A stretch of 64,000 bases of DNA from Pseudoalteromonas prydzensis (GTDB lineage Bacteria > Pseudomonadota > Gammaproteobacteria > Enterobacterales > Alteromonadaceae): the NCBI RefSeq assembly GCF_001661495.1, contig NZ_BDDT01000016.1, positions 1-64,000 of the forward strand, read 5' to 3'. Shown one piece after another: positions 57,935 through 64,000 of this stretch. The stretch's first letter is position 1. Each line of letters begins with the position of its first letter. The notes beneath the pieces were generated by a model. That model made no database searches, was not told the origin of the DNA, and saw nothing but the letters and a program-made list of their open reading frames with translations. The translations under genes and the position numbers were made by a program.

Positions 57935-59569
57935 TCAGCCCCTAACTTTTATTCCTTTCTTTTCCATACCGCGGTAAATGATCAGCATTTGCGCGATTGA
58001 AATCAGGTTAGACACTAACCAGTAAAGTACTAGGCCAGATGGGAACCAAAGGAAGAACACAGAGAAGATAACCGGCATAAAGGTCATCATCTTTTGTTGC
58101 ATTGGATCTTGAACCGTCATTGGTTGTAGCTTTTGCGTCACAAACATACTTACACCAAATAAAACGGGTAATACGTAGTATGGGTCCATTGCTGATAAGT
58201 CAGTTAACCATAATACAAACTCAGCATGACGCAGTTCTGTTGATTCTAAGAATACGTAGAATAAGGCTAAGAAGATTGGCATTTGTAGCAAAATAGGTAA
58301 GCAGCCACCCATAGGGTTTACTTTCTCTTTGCGGTACATTTCCATAGTCGCTTGACCGAATTTTTGACGGTCATCGCCATACTTTTCTTTTAGTGCAGCC
58401 ATTTTAGGTTGTAGGGCACGCATTTTCGCCATTGACGTATATTGCGCTTTAGTCAGTGGGTACATTAGTGATTTAATGATAATAGTGATGGCAATAATTG
58501 CTACACCCCAGTTACCTAAAATGCCGTGTAACCACTTCAATAGCACAAATAAAGGCTGAGAGATAAACCATAACCAGCCGTAATCTACAGTTAAATCTAA
58601 GTTCGGGTGAAGTGCAGCTAGTTTGTCAGACTCTTTCGGGCCCATGTAGTAAGTAGCACCAAGCGTTGCTTGCTGGTTAGCTTGTACATTTACCGGCTCA
58701 CCTTTAGCACCAATAATTGCTGCGTTGCCCTTAGCTATTAAGCTGTAAAGGGTATTTTGCTGTTCTTGCGAAGGCACCCACGCACTTACAAAGTAGTGCT
58801 GAATAAAGGCAATATAACCACCTTGGGTATTAATGCTAAGGTTTTTGTCGGCCATATCAGAAAAACTGTATTTTTCGTATTTTTCATCGCTTGAGCCGTA
58901 AGCCGCACCTAAGTAAGTTTGATCAACTAAGCTGCCTTTTTCTTGTACTGTGCGCTTTACTTGCGTATACAGCTGTACTTGAATTGGCTCGGCGGTGGTG
59001 TTGTTTACTGTGTACTCTAAAGCTACATCGTATTCACCTTTTTTGAATACATATGTTTTAGTAAAGGTAACACCTTTGCTATCCGTAAACGTTAAAGGAA
59101 CGCGTAACTCATCACCCGTTAGAGCAAATGTTTTTTGCTCAGTGTGATAAACAGGGCGACCTTCTGCTGATGCGTCAGGGCCATTTAAGCCTATTAAACC
59201 ACTTTGCGAGAAGTATTGGTTGCCATCTAAGACACCCAATAGCATATAAGGTATGCCACTATCTTTTTTATCTTCGTATTGCAGTAAGTCGGCTTCAACA
59301 ATATCACCACCACGGGTGTCAATTTTAACTTTGAAAACGTCAGTGGTAATTTCAATAACCGAACGTTTCGCGGTTGTTGCTGCAGTTGGTAATTCACCGT
59401 CAGTTGATGATGGAACATAATCATCTGAGTCAGGGGAATTTGTTTGTAGTGTTTGTGTGTTGGCACTAGGATCGACTTTTGGTGCGTTGTAGTCATTATT
59501 CCACTCTTGGAACAATAAAAACGATACAAGCATCAAGCCGATGAATAAAAACGTGCGTTGCGATTCCAT
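57935..59569 (-). CDS. yidC: membrane protein insertase YidC
   Basis: 544 residues with an N-terminal signal-anchor (RTFLFIGLMLVSFLLFQEW), a large periplasmic beta-domain (residues ~50-330) and the conserved C-terminal five-helix insertase core (GNWGVAIIAITIIIKSLMYPLTKAQYTSMAKM..., NPMGGCLPILLQMPIF). It inserts membrane proteins such as subunits a and c of the ATP synthase, alone or with SecYEG. At the position of E. coli Arg366 in the hydrophilic groove (RGIMYPL) this protein has Lys (KSLMYPL), a charge-preserving change. It follows yidD by 8 bp. Confidence 0.98.
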   Translation of the reverse strand: MESQRTFLFIGLMLVSFLLFQEWNNDYNAPKVDPSANTQTLQTNSPDSDDYVPSSTDGELPTAATTAKRSVIEITTDVFKVKIDTRGGDIVEADLLQYEDKKDSGIPYMLLGVLDGNQYFSQSGLIGLNGPDASAEGRPVYHTEQKTFALTGDELRVPLTFTDSKGVTFTKTYVFKKGEYDVALEYTVNNTTAEPIQVQLYTQVKRTVQEKGSLVDQTYLGAAYGSSDEKYEKYSFSDMADKNLSINTQGGYIAFIQHYFVSAWVPSQEQQNTLYSLIAKGNAAIIGAKGEPVNVQANQQATLGATYYMGPKESDKLAALHPNLDLTVDYGWLWFISQPLFVLLKWLHGILGNWGVAIIAITIIIKSLMYPLTKAQYTSMAKMRALQPKMAALKEKYGDDRQKFGQATMEMYRKEKVNPMGGCLPILLQMPIFLALFYVFLESTELRHAEFVLWLTDLSAMDPYYVLPVLFGVSMFVTQKLQPMTVQDPMQQKMMTFMPVIFSVFFLWFPSGLVLYWLVSNLISIAQMLIIYRGMEKKGIKVRG

Positions 59570-59577
59570 AACAGCTC

Positions 59578-59853
59578 TTATTTCTCGTGTTGGTGGTTAA
59601 TATGGGTTAATTTTTCAGGTACGGGATCATCCCCACCTGAATGTAAAGGATGACATTTTAATATGCGTTTAACCGCTAACCAACTCCCTTTTACTGATCC
59701 ATGCAAATTAATTGCTTGAATAGCATAACTGGAGCAGGTTGGATTAAAACGACAATGCGGACCTAACAGCGGACTAATCCACTTTTGATAACCACGAATT
59801 AATAACACTAAACAGCGCTTAGGAAAAGCAACAAGTGGTTTTAGTAACCTCAT
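59578..59853 (-). CDS. yidD: membrane protein insertion efficiency factor YidD
   Basis: 91 residues, matching the small YidD family: IRGYQKWISPLLGPHCRFNPTCSSYAIQAI and KRILKCHPLHSGGDDPVP carry the conserved Cys residues. An amphipathic N-terminal helix associates with the inner membrane and the protein aids YidC-dependent insertion. There is a 126-bp gap to rnpA, longer than the near-overlap common in this cluster, with no gene I can support in it. No clear ribosome-binding site is visible. Confidence 0.95.
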   Translation of the reverse strand: MRLLKPLVAFPKRCLVLLIRGYQKWISPLLGPHCRFNPTCSSYAIQAINLHGSVKGSWLAVKRILKCHPLHSGGDDPVPEKLTHINHQHEK

Positions 59854-59979
59854 GATGTTCTAGCCTCTGCGTAATATTTAGTGAATGGATACCATGAATT
59901 TAAACGCCCAATATAGAATTTTAAATGCATGATTAAAAGGTGAGCTAAAGATACCTTAATTAACCCTATAATTCTATTG

Positions 59980-60405
59980 CTATTGGCTTTGTTTATTGGA
60001 TTTAGCCGATTTGTTGGGGCGTTTTTTAAACGGCGGTGGTTTTGGTGCACCTGGTTTACAGCGTTCGTTAATTTTACGCCATAATTTAGTGAGTTGTTTG
60101 GTTAGCTCTTCATTTGACTGTTCATCTATACCACTTTTAACCATCAGCACAATATCGATATTATCAATAGTATGTTGGTTTAAACGAAAACTTTCGCGAG
60201 CAAGACGTTTAATACGGTTTCGTTGGCAAGCTTTTTTAACCCGTTTTTTAGCGACTGTGAGTCCTAAGCGAGGTTTTGCTTGGTCATTGGGTTTTGCTAA
60301 TAAGGTAAAGAAAGGAGTTGCGGCCCGAGCGGGTTCATTAAAGATGCGAGAGTAATGCGAGGGAGTTAACAGACGTAACTCCCTGCCAAAGTTAAAGTCT
60401 TCCAC
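59980..60405 (-). CDS. rnpA: ribonuclease P protein component
   Basis: 141 residues. The RNase P protein signature KRVKKACQRNRIKRLARESFR (the RNR motif that binds the RNA subunit) and the start FGRELRLLTPSHYSRIF are clear. The start is GTG at 60405, 7 bp after the rpmH stop; E. coli rnpA also uses GTG there. Compared with E. coli (119 aa) it has an extra basic, Pro/Lys-rich C-terminal tail (CKPGAPKPPPFKKRPNKS), probably disordered and nucleic-acid-facing. Confidence 0.97.
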   Translation of the reverse strand: MEDFNFGRELRLLTPSHYSRIFNEPARAATPFFTLLAKPNDQAKPRLGLTVAKKRVKKACQRNRIKRLARESFRLNQHTIDNIDIVLMVKSGIDEQSNEELTKQLTKLWRKINERCKPGAPKPPPFKKRPNKSAKSNKQSQ

Positions 60406-60412
60406 TTATATA

Positions 60413-60547
60413 TTAAGCAGAAAGAACTTTGCGGCCTTTAGCGCGGCGACGAGCTAATACTTTACGGCCATTTACAGTTGCCATGCGAGCACGGAAACCG
60501 TGTGCACGTTTGCGTTTTAAAACGCTAGGTTGAAAAGTTCTTTTCAT
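60413..60547 (-). CDS. rpmH: 50S ribosomal protein L34
   Basis: A 44-residue frame beginning MKRTFQPSVLKRKRAHGFR and ending KGRKVLSA, the standard L34 length and sequence. It opens the rpmH-rnpA-yidD-yidC operon and its stop lies 7 bp before the rnpA start. About 80 nt upstream is a strong promoter. Confidence 0.99.
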   Translation of the reverse strand: MKRTFQPSVLKRKRAHGFRARMATVNGRKVLARRRAKGRKVLSA

Positions 60548-60628
60548 AACAATTCCATCCGATCGGTTAAAGGTTAAAACATCCTATGCAGGTCGCGATC
60601 CTGGCACAGGTGCCATTGCGAGCGCGAG

Positions 60629-60657
60629 ATATTATCGATGAAGCGCCTTAAAGTCAA
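60629..60657 (-). promoter_or_regulatory. rpmH promoter
   Basis: On the minus strand TTGACT (60652-60657) and TAATAT (60629-60634) are 17 bp apart, followed by a G/C-rich CTCGCGCTCGC, typical of growth-rate-controlled ribosomal promoters. It would drive the rpmH-rnpA-yidD-yidC operon. Confidence 0.82.
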
Positions 60658-60729
60658 CCATAATCGCACTTATAATAGAGAGGGGATAATAGATAGAGTT
60701 GCGGGATCTGCTAGGATCCTTATATTTAA

Positions 60730-60950
60730 GAAGTTTTCCACAGGCTCTGTATAAAAAGTGCATAAAAGCTTGGGGTAACTAAAATAGATCACATAATTTG
60801 ATCGCGATCTAAGCCCTTTTTTGCTATGATCATGGTTTCGAGTTAAAAATAATTGTTGTTTAAAATCAGTGTATTGATTGTTTTTTATGGCGAGATCATA
60901 TTTTTCAAAAAAATCAATCTTGTACTTGTGGATAAAGTGCCTTCATAATA
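60730..60950 (+). promoter_or_regulatory. dnaA upstream control region with DnaA box
   Basis: A perfect DnaA box (TGTGGATAA, 60927-60935) overlaps a possible promoter, TTGTAC (60920-60925) 18 bp before CATAAT (60944-60949), about 105 nt before the dnaA start. A one-mismatch box TTTTCCACA lies near 60735, and several GATC sites (for example 60788, 60800, 60806, 60829) are present. This fits autorepression of dnaA and Dam/SeqA control as in E. coli. The rest of the rpmH-dnaA gap (to 61054) shows no gene. Confidence 0.6.
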
Positions 60951-61054
60951 CTCGGTCTTGGGTTAATAAATTGCCTAAATAATAGTAATAAACGTATGAT
61001 TTTCCATCATTAAAGATGAACGGGAATAAATACTAAATCCTTGGGAGTTTAACT

Positions 61055-62452
61055 GTGTATCTGTCGGTTTGGCAAAGTTGTTTATATGTATTGCAAGATG
61101 AACTGCCTTCGCAGCAGTTCAGTATGTGGGTAAGACCACTTCAAGCAGAAAGTACCGAAGATACCCTGACGATTTACGCACCTAATCGTTTTGTACTCGA
61201 TTGGGTGAGAGAAAAGTACTTAAACCGCATTAACGAGCTACTCGTCGAAATATGTAAAGATGAAGCACCAGAGCTACGATTTGATGTTGGTAGTAAACCA
61301 ATTTTGAATACACAAGTAGCAGCACCAACTGGAGCCAGTGTTTCTTCAGCGCCTACAAACCAGTCTGCCACTAATAAACAGCAACCAAAAGCAGCTAAAG
61401 TTGTGGTTGAGCCAGCGCCTAAGTCTGGTTATAAATCAAACATTAAAGAAAACTACACCTTTGATAGTTTTGTTGAAGGTAAATCTAACCAGTTAGCTAA
61501 AGCCGCCGCAACTCAAGTGGCTGATAATCCAGGTGCAGCCTTTAACCCGGTATTTATATACGGTGGCACTGGTTTAGGTAAAACGCATTTATTACACGCC
61601 GTTGGTAATGGCATCATGGCAAATAAGCCAGACGCTAAAATTGTTTACATGCATTCAGAGCGTTTTGTGCAAGACATGGTGAAAGCATTGCAAAATAATG
61701 CCATTGAAGAATTTAAACGTTATTACCGCAGTGTTGATGCATTAATGATTGATGACATCCAATTCTTTGCTAATAAAGAACGTTCTCAAGAAGAATTCTT
61801 TCATACTTTCAACGCGTTACTTGAAGGTAATCAACAGATTATTTTAACCTCAGACCGTTATCCAAAAGAGATTGAGGGGGTTGAAGACCGCCTTAAATCA
61901 CGCTTTGGTTGGGGTTTAACCATTGCGATTGAGCCGCCAGAGCTTGAAACGCGAGTGGCTATTTTGATGAAAAAAGCGCAGCAGAGTAAAATTAATTTAC
62001 CCCATGAGGTGGCCTTTTTTATCGCTAAAAAATTACGCTCAAATGTACGTGAGTTAGAGGGCGCACTTAACCGTGTGATTGCCAATGCAAACTTTACAGG
62101 CCGACCAATTTCGATCGACTTTGTAAAAGAAGCACTGCGAGACTTGCTTGCTCTGCAAGATAAGCTGGTCACCATCGACAACATTCAGCGTACTGTGGCA
62201 GAGTATTACCGTATTCGTGTTTCAGACTTGCTATCAAAGCGCCGTAGCCGCTCTATCGCAAGGCCGCGTCAAGTCGCTATGGCATTGTCTAAAGAACTCA
62301 CTAATCACAGCTTACCTGAGATTGGCGATGCCTTTGGTGGGCGTGACCATACCACGGTATTGCACGCGTGCAGAAAAATAAAATCACTACGTGATGAAAG
62401 TCACGAAGTAAAAGAAGATTACCAAAACCTAATAAGAACATTGTCATCTTAG
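61055..62452 (+). CDS. dnaA: chromosomal replication initiator DnaA
   Basis: 465 residues. Domain I (SVWQSCLYVLQDELPSQQFSMWVRPLQAE), a Gln/Ala/Pro-rich linker (residues ~90-130), the AAA+ domain III with Walker A GGTGLGKTHLL and Walker B LMIDDIQFF, and domain IV with the DNA-recognition motif GDAFGGRDHTTVLHACRKI. It binds the DnaA boxes of oriC, which lies about 37 kb away in this window. The start is GTG with GGGAG 7 nt upstream, as often for dnaA. dnaN follows after 13 bp. Confidence 0.99.
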   Translation: MYLSVWQSCLYVLQDELPSQQFSMWVRPLQAESTEDTLTIYAPNRFVLDWVREKYLNRINELLVEICKDEAPELRFDVGSKPILNTQVAAPTGASVSSAPTNQSATNKQQPKAAKVVVEPAPKSGYKSNIKENYTFDSFVEGKSNQLAKAAATQVADNPGAAFNPVFIYGGTGLGKTHLLHAVGNGIMANKPDAKIVYMHSERFVQDMVKALQNNAIEEFKRYYRSVDALMIDDIQFFANKERSQEEFFHTFNALLEGNQQIILTSDRYPKEIEGVEDRLKSRFGWGLTIAIEPPELETRVAILMKKAQQSKINLPHEVAFFIAKKLRSNVRELEGALNRVIANANFTGRPISIDFVKEALRDLLALQDKLVTIDNIQRTVAEYYRIRVSDLLSKRRSRSIARPRQVAMALSKELTNHSLPEIGDAFGGRDHTTVLHACRKIKSLRDESHEVKEDYQNLIRTLSS

Positions 62453-62465
62453 GGCTGACTTTATT

Positions 62466-63569
62466 ATGCAAATAACTATATCAAGAGAACAATTTTTAAA
62501 ACCTTTGATGCAAGTGTCGGGTGCAATTGAGCGCAAACATACCTTGCCTATTTTATCTAACGTGTTGTTAGAGGTTGAAAATGGTGAACTTTCAATGACA
62601 GGGACAGACCTTGAAATTGAACTGGTCGCAAAGGTTTTTGTTGGCGATGATACCGCCGATGCTAAATTGACTTTGCCAGCTAAAAAATTACTCGATATTT
62701 GTAAAAGTCTGCCAGACGGTTCAGATTTAACGTTGAGCAGTCAAGATCACCAATTATTATTGACCAGTGGTAAAAGCCGCTTTTCATTAACCACACTTGC
62801 TGCTGAAGATTTTCCTAATCTTGAGCAATGGGATGGTGAGGTTGAGTTTCAACTTACTCGCTTAGAACTACGTAAGTTATTAGAAAGCACTCATTTCTCA
62901 ATGGCTAACCAAGACGTACGTTATTATTTAAATGGTATGTCGTTTGAAGTTGATAATGCGGATATTAAAACAGTGGCAACAGATGGCCACCGTTTAGCGA
63001 TTGCGCAAAAGCAATTACCGCAATCGTTAAATACTCAACGTCAGCTAATTATTCCGCGTAAAGGCGTGCAAGAAATTATGCGCTTGATGGTTGCTGATGA
63101 TGAATTGGTAACCATTCAATTTGGCGCTAATCATATTCGTATTTTAGATACTGAATTTACTTTTACCAGTAAATTAGTGGATGGCCGTTTTCCTGATTAC
63201 CGTCGAGTATTACCGCGTGGTGGTGATAAAGTGATTACTGCTAATCGGGAATGGTTACGCAGTGCTTTTCAACGTGTATCTATTTTATCAAACGAGAAGT
63301 TTAGAGGTGTACGCTTAAACTTATCGAATGGACTACTAAAAATTACTGCCAATAACCCAGAGCAAGAGCAAGCTGAAGAAGTGGTTGAAGTTAGTTACCA
63401 AGGTGATGACTTAGAAATTGGCTTTAACGTATCGTATGTTTTAGATGTATTAAATACATTAAAAACAGAAGACGTTTTATTTACGCTTGCTGATTCTAAC
63501 AGTAGTGCGTTGATTGAAGGTGCCGGCGATGAAGAAGCCATGTATGTTGTTATGCCAATGCGCTTATAA
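62466..63569 (+). CDS. dnaN: DNA polymerase III sliding clamp (beta subunit)
   Basis: 367 residues, about the E. coli length (366). The N terminus MQITISREQFLKPLMQVSGAIERKHTLPILSN and the C terminus EEAMYVVMPMRL are characteristic; the three topologically equal clamp domains are intact. It tethers DNA polymerase III to DNA. It is in the dnaA-dnaN-recF operon, 6 bp before recF. Confidence 0.99.
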   Translation: MQITISREQFLKPLMQVSGAIERKHTLPILSNVLLEVENGELSMTGTDLEIELVAKVFVGDDTADAKLTLPAKKLLDICKSLPDGSDLTLSSQDHQLLLTSGKSRFSLTTLAAEDFPNLEQWDGEVEFQLTRLELRKLLESTHFSMANQDVRYYLNGMSFEVDNADIKTVATDGHRLAIAQKQLPQSLNTQRQLIIPRKGVQEIMRLMVADDELVTIQFGANHIRILDTEFTFTSKLVDGRFPDYRRVLPRGGDKVITANREWLRSAFQRVSILSNEKFRGVRLNLSNGLLKITANNPEQEQAEEVVEVSYQGDDLEIGFNVSYVLDVLNTLKTEDVLFTLADSNSSALIEGAGDEEAMYVVMPMRL

Positions 63570-63575
63570 GGCACT

Positions 63576-64000
63576 ATGAGTTTAAGTCATTTGAGCCTCA
63601 ATAATTTTCGTAATATTGAGGCGATCACTGTAGAGCCAGTGAATGGTATTAATGTAATTTATGGTGAAAATGGCAGTGGCAAAACCAGCCTTTTAGAGGC
63701 TATTTATTACCTTTCTCATGGCAAGTCTTTTCGTACGCCAAAGCACAAAAGTATCATTCAACACCAGAAAGAAAAATTTACCATTCATGGTCGCAAGTCA
63801 CTTTATAACTTATCGATACCGATTGGGATTAGTAAGACACTAAGTGGCGAGACAGAATTAAAAATACAGGGTAAGTCCAGTCGTCGCGTGTCTGAACTTG
63901 CCCAGTTAATGCCAGTACAAGTGATCACCCCAGAAAGTTATTCATTATTTTTTGGTGGTCCAAAAGAGCGCCGTAAGTTTTTAGATTTAGGATTGTTCCA
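63576..64000 (+). CDS. recF: DNA replication and repair protein RecF, 5' part
   Basis: The frame starts at ATG 63576 (MSLSHLSLNNFRNIEAITVE) and runs off the right edge after about 141 codons. The SMC-type Walker A GENGSGKTSLLEAIYYLSHG-like motif near residue 30 and KSFRTPKHKSII are typical of RecF, which loads RecA at gaps. Operon position after dnaN is standard. The 3' part is outside the window. Confidence 0.97.
   Translation, partial: MSLSHLSLNNFRNIEAITVEPVNGINVIYGENGSGKTSLLEAIYYLSHGKSFRTPKHKSIIQHQKEKFTIHGRKSLYNLSIPIGISKTLSGETELKIQGKSSRRVSELAQLMPVQVITPESYSLFFGGPKERRKFLDLGLF

Noticed and set aside
59850..60050. A 66-codon minus-strand frame between yidD and rnpA.
   Set aside because: It overlaps the 3' end of rnpA in another frame and the start of yidD, has no family resemblance, and its composition looks like read-through of the rnpA tail.

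Overview
The window is chromosomal DNA from a marine gammaproteobacterium, most likely a Pseudoalteromonas or close Alteromonadales relative. This is inferred from AT-rich coding sequence, protein sequences close to but distinct from E. coli for DnaA, RnpA, MnmG and the ATP synthase, and a mnmG-oriC-mioC arrangement as in E. coli. It covers the replication-origin neighbourhood, bounded by the 5' end of a 16S rRNA gene on the left and dnaA-dnaN-recF on the right. Most genes lie on the minus strand.

Left part (1-10.4 kb): the start of an rrn operon (minus strand) with two good promoters and a boxA, then an iron-acquisition island. A tightly overlapping minus-strand operon encodes a PLP decarboxylase, an N-hydroxylating monooxygenase, an MFS transporter and a fused acyltransferase-NIS synthetase. 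This is the gene set expected for a bisucaberin/desferrioxamine-type hydroxamate siderophore. Diverging from it are a TonB-dependent receptor and a FhuF-like ferric-siderophore reductase, with a Fur-like promoter region between. A 200-bp palindromic MITE-like element supplies the last codons of the reductase gene.

Middle-left (10.4-24.4 kb): conserved housekeeping genes on the minus strand: glmU, the F1Fo ATP synthase operon atpIBEFHAGDC, parB-parA, rsmG and mnmG. The GATC- and DnaA-box-rich oriC follows, then mioC, whose transcription points into oriC. Beyond mioC is an AT-rich stretch with more DnaA-box-like sites, one lying inside a terminator hairpin. Next is a 5'-truncated isocitrate-lyase-family gene whose break coincides with a remnant of the same MITE.

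Middle-right (25.7-56.1 kb): a type I secretion operon for a giant surface adhesin: an 8,334-residue protein (25 kb, about 39% of the window), then an ABC transporter, a HlyD-type adaptor, a TolC-type outer-membrane protein and an OmpA-family lipoprotein. The adhesin has about 57 bacterial Ig-like domains organised as a three-level nested repeat: ~101-aa domain, 5-domain module, 15-domain/1,511-aa super-repeat in three copies. Two copies share a 2,846-bp stretch that looks identical. It lacks visible RTX repeats and a recognisable LapG cleavage site.

Right part (56.4-64 kb): the classical cluster mnmE, yidC, yidD, rnpA, rpmH (minus strand) and the divergent dnaA-dnaN-recF (plus strand, recF cut by the window end). 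The adhesin operon thus sits between two conserved blocks of the origin region, which suggests insertion of accessory DNA into the origin-proximal chromosome.
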